NCBI GenBank assembly: GCA_904393855.1 | Contig: CAJFNE010000103.1 | Location: 4,096-10,766, forward strand | Length of the DNA: 6,671 nucleotides | Direction of reading: 5' to 3' | Origin: an uncultured Oscillibacter sp. | GTDB taxonomy: Bacteria; Bacillota; Clostridia; Oscillospirales; Oscillospiraceae | Shown: one piece after another, positions 1 to 5,596 of the stretch | How the letters are laid out: each line of letters starts with the position of its first letter | How positions within the stretch are numbered: the first letter of the stretch is position 1 | Notes under the pieces: model-generated | Database searches by the model: none | Told to the model about the DNA's origin: nothing | What the model saw: only the letters and a program-made list of their open reading frames with translations | Translations under genes and position numbers: made by a program

Positions 1-2
1 CC

Positions 3-656
3 TCACTCGATCGCCACCTCTTTCCACGGCACCAGGAATGTGGGAATCCCCTCCGCCGCGGGGGCGATGGCGTACATGGGGAAGAAAAAGGCCAGCCCCT
101 CCTCCGTCAGGTAGTAGTTCTGGGGGTTGAAGCAGCGGCGCAGGGCGTGAGGCCAGTTCTCGTGGTAGCAGGCTATGCCGGCGCGCTCCTGCCGGCGGAT
201 CTCCTCCGCCGCCCGGTCCAGCAGGGACCGCTTCCAGCCCCGGCGGCTGGGAAAGAAAGCGGATAGGGGGACTGGGTAGCCGGAGGCCAGGTCCCAGGTG
301 TCCCCCCGGCGGATCAGCAGGGCGGGCCCCGCCGGGGCGGTCTCCCGGGACTGGGTATAGAGGCTCAGAAACCGCGTATCCTGATAGGTGACGTGGTAGG
401 TAAGCTCCGCCCGGCAGGACGGCAGCGGCCCGCTGGCGGCCAGGGCCGCCTGGTACTCCGCCTTCACCTGGGGCAGCAGCCCCTTTTCGCAGTAACGCAG
501 GAAAGCCCGGCACTGGAGCCGGTAGTAACGCCGAAAGCGGCGGGAGCAGGCGTCTGCTGCCGATACTGGCTGAGGCAGAGACACCTCCGCCGTCAGCACC
601 GGGATGTCGTCCACTGTCCAGACCCGCTCTGCTGTCAAGGGCTCCCATGCGATCAT
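3..656 (-). CDS. Soluble DUF3298 (RsiV C-terminal-like) domain protein
   Basis: A 217-residue protein of unknown function. Its C-terminal half resembles the DUF3298 domain found at the end of RsiV-type anti-sigma factors and related lipoproteins: a VPLSAFFPSRRGW stretch (about 129-141), then a helix rich in Arg and Glu, then the typical ending FNPQNYYLTEEGLAFFF (176-192), YAIAPAAEGIPTFLVPW (195-211). The N-terminal part (about 15-115) is a plausible DUF4163-like beta region but is weakly conserved. I see no signal peptide, lipobox or membrane segment, so it is probably cytoplasmic, unlike membrane-bound RsiV. The ATG at 656 is chosen because GGAAGGAGG lies 7 nt upstream of it; the reading frame stays open further upstream, but that part runs antisense through yerC. 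The gene is divergent from yerC and no convincing promoter was found for it. Its stop codon is 2 nt inside the window, so the downstream context is unknown. Confidence 0.8.
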   Translation of the reverse strand: MIAWEPLTAERVWTVDDIPVLTAEVSLPQPVSAADACSRRFRRYYRLQCRAFLRYCEKGLLPQVKAEYQAALAASGPLPSCRAELTYHVTYQDTRFLSLYTQSRETAPAGPALLIRRGDTWDLASGYPVPLSAFFPSRRGWKRSLLDRAAEEIRRQERAGIACYHENWPHALRRCFNPQNYYLTEEGLAFFFPMYAIAPAAEGIPTFLVPWKEVAIE

Positions 657-765
657 ACCCCGTCCTCCTTCCACGCAAGACTGTTCCAGCCTATGCGGGA
701 GGACGGGCGCGGGTGCGGCGGGGCTGTCACACACTAAAGCGTAAAAATTTTCTGCCCCGTCCCTC

Positions 766-794
766 TTTACTCTTACGCAGTACCATGTTAAAAT
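766..794 (+). promoter_or_regulatory. Sigma-A-type promoter with extended -10 for yerC operon
   Basis: The -35 is TTTACT (766-771), followed by a 17-bp spacer and the -10 TAAAAT (789-794). TG at 786-787 gives an extended -10 (TGnTAAAAT). The inferred transcription start is near 801, leaving a leader of about 54 nt before yerC. Confidence 0.65.
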
Positions 795-805
795 ATAGCC
801 GGATG

Positions 806-826
806 CGGCGGTCCGAAGGGCCGCCG
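806..826 (+). other. 5'-terminal stem-loop in yerC leader
   Basis: CGGCGGTCC pairs with GGGCCGCCG around a GAA triloop, giving 9 bp with one G-U pair. It begins about 5 nt after the inferred transcription start and ends 14 nt before the AGGAGG of yerC. No U-tract follows, so it is more likely an mRNA-end structure than a terminator. Confidence 0.5.
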
Positions 827-854
827 GGCCGAAGGATGCGAGGAGGCTTATGAC

Positions 855-1151
855 ATGGTCAAAATCGGGAAGAAAGAGATGAACGGACAGCTGTACAAGG
901 CCATCTTGCAGCTGAAGGATGAGCAGGAGTGCTACGATTTTTTTCAGGACCTGTGCACCGTGTCGGAGCTGCGGTCCATGGAGCAGCGGTTTGAGGTGGC
1001 CTCCCTGCTGGACGACGGGCTGATCTACAACGACATCCTGGAGCGCACTGGGGCCTCCAGCGCCACCATCAGCCGGGTGAACCGCTCCCTGAGCTACGGC
1101 ACGGGGGCCTATGAGAAGCTCTTCCAGCGGATCAAGCACAAGGACGCATGA
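855..1151 (+). CDS. yerC: YerC/YecD family TrpR-related DNA-binding protein
   Basis: A 98-residue protein matching the YerC/YecD family, which shares the all-helical fold of the Trp repressor. The family signature is clear: AILQLKDEQECYDFFQDLCT (about 16-35), SELRSMEQRFEVASLL (37-52), and a helix-turn-helix around 56-79 with GASSATISRVNRSLSYG. Full length for the family. It should bind DNA as a dimer; the regulon and ligand of YerC proteins are not well established, and the Trp-repressor name does not imply tryptophan regulation. AGGAGG (841-846) sits 8 nt before the ATG at 855, which decides this start over the ATG at 850, whose frame closes quickly. It is the first gene of an operon with a methyltransferase and hslO, and its last 4 nt (ATGA) contain the next start codon, suggesting translational coupling. 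Confidence 0.9.
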   Translation: MVKIGKKEMNGQLYKAILQLKDEQECYDFFQDLCTVSELRSMEQRFEVASLLDDGLIYNDILERTGASSATISRVNRSLSYGTGAYEKLFQRIKHKDA

Positions 1152-1891
1152 GCCGGTATCAGGCCCTGGCGGGCAGCTATGACGGGCTGATGGCGGACGC
1201 GGCCTACCGGCGGCGGGCGGACTTCCTGGAGCGGCGCTTCCGCAAGAGCCCCATCCCCGTCCGCACGGTGCTGGACCTGGGCTGCGGCACCGGGACCATC
1301 GCCTGCCTCCTGGCGGAGCGGGGGTATCAGGTGATCGCCGTGGACGGGTCCCAGGAGATGCTGACGGAGGCGGCGAACAAGGCGGCGGAGCTGGAGCATC
1401 CGCCGCTGCTGCTGTGCCAGCGGATGCAGAGGCTCCGGCTGCTGGAGCCGGTGGACGCGGCGGTGTCCACCCTGGACTCCCTGAACTACCTGACCACGGA
1501 GCGGGCGTTGGGGGAGACCCTGCGGCGGGTGTTCCGCTGGCTGAAGCCCGGCGGGCAGTTCTGGTTCGACGTGAACACCCCCCATAAGCTGCGGCGGATG
1601 GATGGACAAGTTTATCTGGACGAGACGGAGGAGAGCTTTTGCGCCTGGCGGACGTTCTTCTCCGAGCGGACCCAGGTGTGCACCTACCAGGTGGATCTGT
1701 TCCGCCTGCGGCCCGACGGCGCCTGGGAGCGGACCTTTGAGGAGCACCGGGAGCGGGCCTGGACGGAGGAGCAGCTGCGGCGTCTCCTGGCGGAGGCGGG
1801 CTTTTCCAACGTCGCGTTTATCGGGGACCTGACACTGCGCCCGCCCCAGGCGGACGAGGACCGCTGGATCGTCCGGGCGGAGAAGAAATGA
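1148..1891 (+). CDS. Class I SAM-dependent methyltransferase
   Basis: A 247-residue Rossmann-fold methyltransferase. Motif I is VLDLGCGTGT (41-50), the SAM-contacting region; the acidic residue ending strand 2 is D66 (VIAVDGS, 62-68); the motif II region contains VDAAVSTLDSLNYL (102-115); and the LKPGG turn typical of the family is at 132-136. An N-terminal YDGLM (11-15) resembles the opening of small-molecule or tRNA methyltransferases of the Methyltransf_25/11 type, and the C-terminal WTEEQLRRLLAEAGF (about 200-214) is the usual helix before the final strands. The substrate cannot be read from the sequence. The start codon overlaps the yerC stop (ATGA), so translation is probably coupled; hslO starts 10 nt after this gene ends. 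Together with yerC and hslO it forms a compact rightward operon. Confidence 0.88.
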   Translation: MSRYQALAGSYDGLMADAAYRRRADFLERRFRKSPIPVRTVLDLGCGTGTIACLLAERGYQVIAVDGSQEMLTEAANKAAELEHPPLLLCQRMQRLRLLEPVDAAVSTLDSLNYLTTERALGETLRRVFRWLKPGGQFWFDVNTPHKLRRMDGQVYLDETEESFCAWRTFFSERTQVCTYQVDLFRLRPDGAWERTFEEHRERAWTEEQLRRLLAEAGFSNVAFIGDLTLRPPQADEDRWIVRAEKK

Positions 1892-1901
1892 GGAGAACAG
1901 T

Positions 1902-2804
1902 ATGAGCGATCAATTGGTGCGGGCCATCAGCCGGGATGGCCTGGTAAAGGCGGCGGCGGTGTCCACCCGGGGATTGACAGAGCGGGCCCGGCAGATCCAC
2001 AGGACCACGCCGGTGGCCACGGCGGCCCTGGGCCGAGCCCTGGCGGCGTGCTCCATGATGGGCAACGCCCTGAAAGACAGCGGCGCCAGTGTGACGCTGC
2101 AGATCAAGGGCGGCGGGCCCCTGGGCACGGTGCTGGCGGTGTCTGACAACCAGGGCAACGTCCGGGGCACCGTGGACAACCCCGCTGTGGACCTGCCCCT
2201 GCGGGCGGACGGCAAGCTGGACGTGGGCGCCGCCGTGGGCTGCGACGGTACCTTGACCATTATCCAGGACCTGAACATGAAGGAGCCCTACACCGGCAGC
2301 GTGGGCCTTCTGAGCGGCGAGATCGCCGAGGACATCGCGGCTTATTACGTGGAGTCGGAGCAGATCCCCACCGCCTGCGGCCTGGGGGTCCTGGTGGACC
2401 GGGACCAGAGCGTGCTGGCGGCGGGCGGCTACATGATCCAGCTGCTGCCGGGAGCCGGGGAGGACGTGATTTCCAAGGTGGAGGGCGGCGTGCTGGCGGC
2501 GGGGCCGGTGACCACGCTGCTGCGGGAGGACCCGGACCCGGTGTCCCTGCTGCGGCGGGTGATGCCGGACTTCGACCTGGAGATCCTGGAGGTCAGCCCT
2601 GTCGAGTACCGCTGCACCTGCAGCCGGGACCGGATGGAGCGGGCCCTGATCAGCCTGGGACCGGAGGAGCTTCAGAGCCTGATCGACGAGCAGGGGCAGG
2701 CGGACCTGACCTGCCGCTTCTGCGACAACGTGCAGCATTTCACCCGGCAGGACCTGGAGGACCTGCTGGCCTGGACCCGGAGGAGGCCCCAGAGCTCTGA
2801 ATAG
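1902..2804 (+). CDS. hslO: Redox-regulated molecular chaperone Hsp33
   Basis: A 300-residue Hsp33, close to the usual length of about 290. Hsp33 is a cytoplasmic holdase activated by oxidation: its C-terminal zinc centre loses zinc and forms disulfides, unfolding a linker and exposing a binding surface. The N-terminal domain is well conserved (LVRAISRDGLVKAAAV, 5-20; RALAACSMMGNALKD, 45-59; IKGGGPLGTVLAVSD, 68-82). The four zinc cysteines are present as C238-x-C240 and C271-x-x-C274 (CTC and CRFC), so the redox switch should be functional. Further cysteines are at 50, 114 and 159. The start is supported by AGGAG (1891-1895) 6 nt before the ATG, and the SD overlaps the stop codon of the preceding methyltransferase. 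It is the last gene of the yerC operon and is followed 7 nt later by a strong hairpin. Confidence 0.97.
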   Translation: MSDQLVRAISRDGLVKAAAVSTRGLTERARQIHRTTPVATAALGRALAACSMMGNALKDSGASVTLQIKGGGPLGTVLAVSDNQGNVRGTVDNPAVDLPLRADGKLDVGAAVGCDGTLTIIQDLNMKEPYTGSVGLLSGEIAEDIAAYYVESEQIPTACGLGVLVDRDQSVLAAGGYMIQLLPGAGEDVISKVEGGVLAAGPVTTLLREDPDPVSLLRRVMPDFDLEILEVSPVEYRCTCSRDRMERALISLGPEELQSLIDEQGQADLTCRFCDNVQHFTRQDLEDLLAWTRRRPQSSE

Positions 2805-2811
2805 AGAAAGC

Positions 2812-2846
2812 AACCGGCGGGAACGGAGAATCCGTTCCCGCCGGTT
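2812..2846. terminator. Bidirectional terminator between convergent operons
   Basis: A perfect 16-bp inverted repeat (AACCGGCGGGAACGGA and its complement, 2812-2827 and 2831-2846) encloses a 3-nt loop. It lies 7 nt after the hslO stop and 5 nt after the stop of the leftward ATC-hydrolase gene. Read leftward it is followed by a T-rich GCTTTCTCTATT; read rightward only by a short run of Ts (the stem ends in TT, then TGACG). It therefore probably terminates both operons, more strongly for the leftward one. Confidence 0.85.
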
Positions 2847-2851
2847 TGACG

Positions 2852-3460
2852 TTATGTGCGCTGCCGGAAGAAGTGGAAGTCACAGCAGTCCCCGCCGGTG
2901 CCCAGCGTGCCGCTCCGCTGGAACCGGATGCGGGGCAGCAGGCCGGAGAAGGCAATGTTGTCATTCTCGCAGTAGACGCGGCACAGCTCGGGGCAGCCAT
3001 GGGCGCGGACCTTGTCCCAGTAAACGCAGCGCCGCAGGTTGAAGTGAATTTCCCGGCTGTCGCAGCGCACCCATTGGGTCTCCCAGCCCGCATCCGGGAA
3101 GTTCTTCAGCATATAGGACTTGACGAAGAGCCGGTAGATGCTGTAGGCAAATGGAAGCCGGGCCAGCTTGGCCATGTCCGACCGCTTGGCCTGGGCCGCC
3201 CGGCGGGAGGCGGCGCTGACGTGGGCCAGCGCCGTCTCCTGGTCCTGTCCGACCGCCCGCAGCGCCTGGTAATATGCCAGGGGCGGGTAGAGCTTGCGCT
3301 GGAAGTGATCCCGCAGCACGGGGCCTGCGTCCGGCATCTCCCGCAGCAGCGCCTGGTAGCGGTCCTCCGCCGCCTGGAAGATGGCGCCGCCTGCCTGCGC
3401 GCCGAAGGTCTGCGCGCACAGCTCCTCCAGAAAGGGAAACGTCGTCTCAAGGATCGTCAT
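2852..3460 (-). CDS. ATC-hydrolase family protein (L-2-amino-thiazoline-4-carboxylate hydrolase-like)
   Basis: A 202-residue protein resembling the ATC_hydrolase family (PF14196), named after a Pseudomonas enzyme that opens L-2-aminothiazoline-4-carboxylate on the route to cysteine. The first 120 residues look mostly helical. The recognisable core is C-terminal: RRCVYWDKVRAHGCPELC (143-160), RVYCENDNIAF (161-171), and a closing RSGTLGTGGDCCDFHFFR (182-199). Cysteines 145, 156, 160, 164, 192 and 193 are concentrated there and may form a catalytic or metal site. The family is widespread in clostridia, where the real substrate is mostly unknown, so the name should be treated as a family label. 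The ATG at 3460 has GGAGG 9 nt upstream and lies 14 nt inside the preceding AbrB-type gene, indicating a coupled pair. The stop is followed by the convergent terminator. Confidence 0.8.
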   Translation of the reverse strand: MTILETTFPFLEELCAQTFGAQAGGAIFQAAEDRYQALLREMPDAGPVLRDHFQRKLYPPLAYYQALRAVGQDQETALAHVSAASRRAAQAKRSDMAKLARLPFAYSIYRLFVKSYMLKNFPDAGWETQWVRCDSREIHFNLRRCVYWDKVRAHGCPELCRVYCENDNIAFSGLLPRIRFQRSGTLGTGGDCCDFHFFRQRT

Positions 3461-3680
3461 GCTGGTTTTCCTCCGCGATTTTCTGAAAGACGTTCTGGGC
3501 GTGCTGGGCCAGCACATCCGCCTTGGTGACAGCGATCCCCCATTTTTCGTCCCCCAGGACGATCAGGGTGTCCCCGGCCCGGATCTGGAAGACCTCCCGG
3601 GCCTCCTTGGGAATGATGATCTGTCCCCGCTCGCCCACTTTCACGGTTCCGAAAATATAGTGCCCTTTTGGAATCTGCAT
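3447..3680 (-). CDS. AbrB/MazE/SpoVT-type transcriptional regulator
   Basis: A 77-residue protein with one swapped-hairpin AbrB domain at about residues 10-46: VKVGERGQIIIPKEAREVF (13-31), then RAGDTLIVLGDE (34-45). These proteins bind DNA as dimers, using the basic loop around R18 and K25. The short tail (WGIAVTKADVLAQHAQNVFQKI) is predicted helical and could carry dimerisation or effector contacts. The size fits a stand-alone transition-state-type regulator or a MazE-like antitoxin; the latter is less likely because the partner gene is not a toxin family I recognise. The ATG at 3680 is preceded 6 nt upstream by GGAGG. A consensus promoter overlapped by a large palindrome lies directly upstream, so autorepression is a reasonable inference. 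The gene overlaps the ATC-hydrolase gene by 14 nt. Confidence 0.9.
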   Translation of the reverse strand: MQIPKGHYIFGTVKVGERGQIIIPKEAREVFQIRAGDTLIVLGDEKWGIAVTKADVLAQHAQNVFQKIAEENQHDDP

Positions 3681-3693
3681 GGTCTGCCTCCGG

Positions 3694-3730
3694 AATTCAT
3701 ATTAGTATGGAATTCATACTAATATGAATT
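3694..3730. promoter_or_regulatory. 37-bp AT-rich palindromic operator
   Basis: AATTCATATTAGTATG (3694-3709) and its exact complement (3715-3730) flank GAATT. The same stretch also reads as two tandem dyads with centres 17 bp apart: a perfect AATTCATA-N4-TATGAATT at 3711-3730 and a copy with one extra G at 3694-3714. GGAATTCATA occurs twice as a direct repeat (3692 and 3709). Only 7 of 37 bases are G or C in otherwise GC-rich DNA. The perfect dyad covers the end of the -10 and the inferred start site of the leftward promoter, so a bound protein would block transcription. As RNA, most of the palindrome could also fold at the mRNA 5' end. Confidence 0.75.
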
Positions 3731-3756
3731 ATAGGAAGAGAGGGGCGCGCTGTCAA
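3728..3756 (-). promoter_or_regulatory. Fully consensus sigma-A promoter of the AbrB/ATC-hydrolase operon
   Basis: Read leftward: TTGACA (3756-3751), a 17-bp spacer, TATAAT (3733-3728), all 12 consensus bases. The inferred start is near 3721, about 40 nt before the AbrB-type ATG. Such a strong promoter overlapped by a palindrome suggests tight repression. Confidence 0.85.
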
Positions 3757-3855
3757 GGAAAATCTCCGCGCGTCCCCGCCGGTCAATGGCCCGATGCGGG
3801 TGTCCAGGGTGCCTCTGGGACCGGACTGCGGGAGAGGAATCATCACCCGAAAACA

Positions 3856-3893
3856 CGGCAGCGGGGACTGACGAAAGTCAGTCCCCGCTGTCG
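3856..3893 (-). terminator. Terminator overlapping the transporter stop codon
   Basis: A perfect 14-bp stem (CAGCGGGGACTGAC at 3859-3872 and its complement at 3877-3890) closes a 4-nt loop; two more pairs are possible outside a mismatch. The upstream arm, read leftward, encodes the last codons of the CDF gene and its TGA. After the hairpin the leftward transcript reads GTGTTTTCGG, a short U-tract. It separates the transporter operon from the AbrB promoter about 100 bp further left. Confidence 0.75.
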
Positions 3894-4825
3894 GTGTCCG
3901 CGGCCGGCGGCCCGGCGGCCGCTGGCGCGTGGTCCTCCGGCGAGAGGATCAGCTCGCAGACGCAGTTCTCAAATTGTTCCCCCAGGGCCTGGTTCAGCTG
4001 CCGGGAGGCGGTCCGCAGATCCGCCAGGGACAGTGTCTCCCCCGGGATCGTGAAGTACACGGAGACCCACAGGAACCGCCCCGTGCGGATGACGTCGTGG
4101 AAGATCGGGGTGAAGCCGTAGGGGGCCAGGACCTGGCTGGAGATCTGCTTCACTGCGTCCCGAGTCTCCTCACTGGGGGAGAATAGGAAGATCCCTTTCA
4201 GGGCCCGCCACAGGGTACGGACGGTCTCCGGCAGCGTGAGCAGGGAGATGGCCACCGCCACCAGGGGGTCGAAGTAGGGCACCAGGAACCCCAGTGCCGT
4301 CCCCTCCAGAAAGGAGGAGCCGAAGAAGGCGGCGGACATGCCCAGGCTGTACAGGGTGTCTACTTTCCAACCCAGAATCTCCGCGTCCACCAGGGGGGAG
4401 GACAGAGCCCGGTTGCGCCGCCGCATGAGGGTGTAGATCCCCACGCTCAGCGCCCCCAGAACCGCCTGGAACAGCGCCACCTGCCGCAGATCCACCTGAT
4501 TGCCCCCGGAGAGGGCGTTCCGAATGATGTCCGCGGAGAGGCCAAAGGTGACGGAGAGCATCATGAAGCCCTTGATGACCAGGATGATGGACTCCAGCTG
4601 AGAGAAGCCGTAGGGGTGCTTTTCCGAGATCGGCTGGTAGAGGAGCGGGACCAGAAACAGGATAAAGCCGATGAAGATCAGCTCCGAGGCGTCGTACACC
4701 GCGTCCATCAGCGCGGACTGGGAGCCGTTGAAGATGGAGAAGACAAACTCCGCTGCGGCGAAGAGCAGCCCGGCATAGAAAGACACCCAGAGGACCTGTT
4801 TTTCCCGTTTTTCCGCGATGGTCAT
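3878..4825 (-). CDS. Divergent cation diffusion facilitator (CDF) family transporter
   Basis: A 315-residue inner-membrane protein of the CDF family, which exports divalent metals such as Zn, Mn or Fe by proton antiport. Hydrophobic segments lie near 11-31, 47-63, 80-100, 116-132, 158-175 and 180-198, giving six membrane helices, followed by a cytoplasmic domain (about 212-295). HPYGFSQLESI (70-80) matches the conserved HPYG..R.E loop, and FDPLVA (185-190) the helix-6 signature. The helix-2 site has D41 and D45 (DAVYD), compatible with the DxxxD of YiiP, but in helix 5 the usual HxxxD reads GWKVD: D156 is kept while the expected His is G152. Metal choice or transport activity may therefore differ. 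The ATG at 4825 is preceded by a GGGGGAAGG run. It lies 56 nt after the flavoprotein gene, probably in one operon. The tail after 296 is Ala/Pro-rich. Confidence 0.85.
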   Translation of the reverse strand: MTIAEKREKQVLWVSFYAGLLFAAAEFVFSIFNGSQSALMDAVYDASELIFIGFILFLVPLLYQPISEKHPYGFSQLESIILVIKGFMMLSVTFGLSADIIRNALSGGNQVDLRQVALFQAVLGALSVGIYTLMRRRNRALSSPLVDAEILGWKVDTLYSLGMSAAFFGSSFLEGTALGFLVPYFDPLVAVAISLLTLPETVRTLWRALKGIFLFSPSEETRDAVKQISSQVLAPYGFTPIFHDVIRTGRFLWVSVYFTIPGETLSLADLRTASRQLNQALGEQFENCVCELILSPEDHAPAAAGPPAADTDSGD

Positions 4826-4881
4826 ACAGCCTTCCCCCTGCCTTTCTTTATGTGGAATGACTTGTTTTCGCCGGGATGCCG

Positions 4882-5388
4882 TCAGGGGGAGGTTCCGCTG
4901 TCCCGCTGCCGGACCAGCTCGATGGCCTCCTTGCCGGAGAGGTGCTCCACCGTCATCTCCAGCATGCACAGGGGACCCCACTCCCGGTCGATGGCGGCGT
5001 TCCGGCCCTCCGCCGTGTCCCCCGGGAAGTACTTCACCGCCAGCTTCCCGATGGCGGCCCGCTTCTCCCCGGCGTCCTCCAGGATCCGCACAGTGCCAAA
5101 GGCAATGACGCTGCGGAAGTAGGTGGTGTACTCCTCCGGCACCACCTGGTCCTGGTCGATGACGCAGAAAGAGGCCCTGGGACTGCGCCGGATGGCGTCC
5201 AGCTTGTGGCCCGCATTGGCGGAGTGGAAGTAGAGCCGCTCCCCGTCATATACATAGCTGAGGGGCACCGCATAGGGGTATCCGCCGTCCCCGGCCAGGG
5301 CCAGCACCCCGGAGGTCCCCCGGTCCAGGATGGCAGCGCAGGCCTCCGGGGACAGGGCCTGCCGCTTTCTGCGCAGTTCTCGGAACAT
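4882..5388 (-). CDS. Pyridoxamine 5'-phosphate oxidase-like flavoprotein (NimA-like)
   Basis: A 168-residue protein of the split-barrel FMN-binding group related to pyridoxamine 5'-phosphate oxidase and 5-nitroimidazole reductase NimA (PF12900 type). Visible features are the N-terminal helix followed by GTSGVLALAGDGGYPYAVPL (24-43), YVYDGERLYFHSANAGHKLDAI (45-66) with the typical H55/S56 and H61/K62, RASFCVI (71-77), and YFRSVIAFGTVRIL (90-103). Length is normal for the family. FMN or heme-type cofactor binding is likely; the physiological substrate is unknown, and PdxH itself is unlikely because its C-terminal motif is absent. The ATG at 5388 follows a GGAAAGGGA stretch about 10 nt upstream; another ATG at 5394 is in a different frame. 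It is probably the first gene of an operon with the CDF transporter. Confidence 0.85.
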   Translation of the reverse strand: MFRELRRKRQALSPEACAAILDRGTSGVLALAGDGGYPYAVPLSYVYDGERLYFHSANAGHKLDAIRRSPRASFCVIDQDQVVPEEYTTYFRSVIAFGTVRILEDAGEKRAAIGKLAVKYFPGDTAEGRNAAIDREWGPLCMLEMTVEHLSGKEAIELVRQRDSGTSP

Positions 5389-5435
5389 CTGCCATCGTTC
5401 CCTTTCCAAAAGGATGTCCGCCGATTCCACAGACT

Positions 5436-5456
5436 GGGCGGAGCGGGCCTCCGCCC
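5436..5456 (-). other. Stem-loop in the flavoprotein leader
   Basis: GGGCGGAG (5436-5443) pairs exactly with CTCCGCCC (5449-5456) around a 5-nt loop. Read leftward it lies about 12 nt after the inferred start of the flavoprotein mRNA and 47 nt before its ATG. No U-tract follows. Confidence 0.45.
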
Positions 5457-5474
5457 GGCGGCAAATTCGCTCCC

Positions 5475-5504
5475 ATGATAGCAGTTTCCCCGGGGGGAAG
5501 TCAA
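5475..5504 (-). promoter_or_regulatory. Sigma-A-type promoter of flavoprotein/CDF operon
   Basis: Read leftward: TTGACT (5504-5499), an 18-bp spacer, TATCAT (5480-5475), 10 of 12 consensus bases. The inferred start is near 5468, giving a leader of about 80 nt. Confidence 0.7.
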
Positions 5505-5523
5505 GGGCCGGGGCAGAAAACCG

Positions 5524-5552
5524 TTGGAAAACCACCGCCGCTGTGGTAAGAT
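5524..5552 (+). promoter_or_regulatory. Extended -10 promoter for the GNAT gene
   Basis: TTGGAA (5524-5529), a 17-bp spacer, TAAGAT (5547-5552), with TG at 5544-5545 forming an extended -10. It lies back to back with the leftward flavoprotein promoter, with 19 bp between the two -35 elements. Confidence 0.6.
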
Positions 5553-5596
5553 GGTGTCGCCGGCGCGGAGGCGGCGGACAGGGAGGAGGGGATTTT

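Noticed and set aside
657..1139. Upstream in-frame extension of the leftward DUF3298 gene to 1139
   Set aside because: It runs antisense through yerC, has no SD support, and the part beyond 656 has no family resemblance; a strong SD sits before 656.
1109..1747. Leftward 212-codon open frame opposite the methyltransferase
   Set aside because: Its product is a low-complexity Gln/Arg/Pro/Leu-rich sequence, typical of an antisense shadow in GC-rich DNA, and the opposite strand has clear methyltransferase motifs.
1818..2813. Leftward 331-codon open frame opposite hslO
   Set aside because: Rich in His, Gln and Arg with no domain; it is the complement of a well-conserved Hsp33 gene.
2812..2846. 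Palindrome as a mobile repeat (REP/MITE-like) unit
   Set aside because: Its position exactly between two convergent stop codons and T-rich flank fit a terminator, and no second copy is seen in the window.
2846..3529. Rightward 227-codon open frame opposite the ATC-hydrolase gene
   Set aside because: No recognisable domain and no SD; the leftward frame matches a known family and has proper signals.
3447..3680. AbrB-type gene as the antitoxin of a toxin-antitoxin pair
   Set aside because: The overlapping partner does not look like MazF, PemK, VapC or another toxin, and it is longer than typical toxins.
3734..3855. Possible small gene or RNA between the AbrB promoter and the transporter terminator
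   Set aside because: Open frames here have no SD or family resemblance, and no promoter or conserved RNA fold is apparent.
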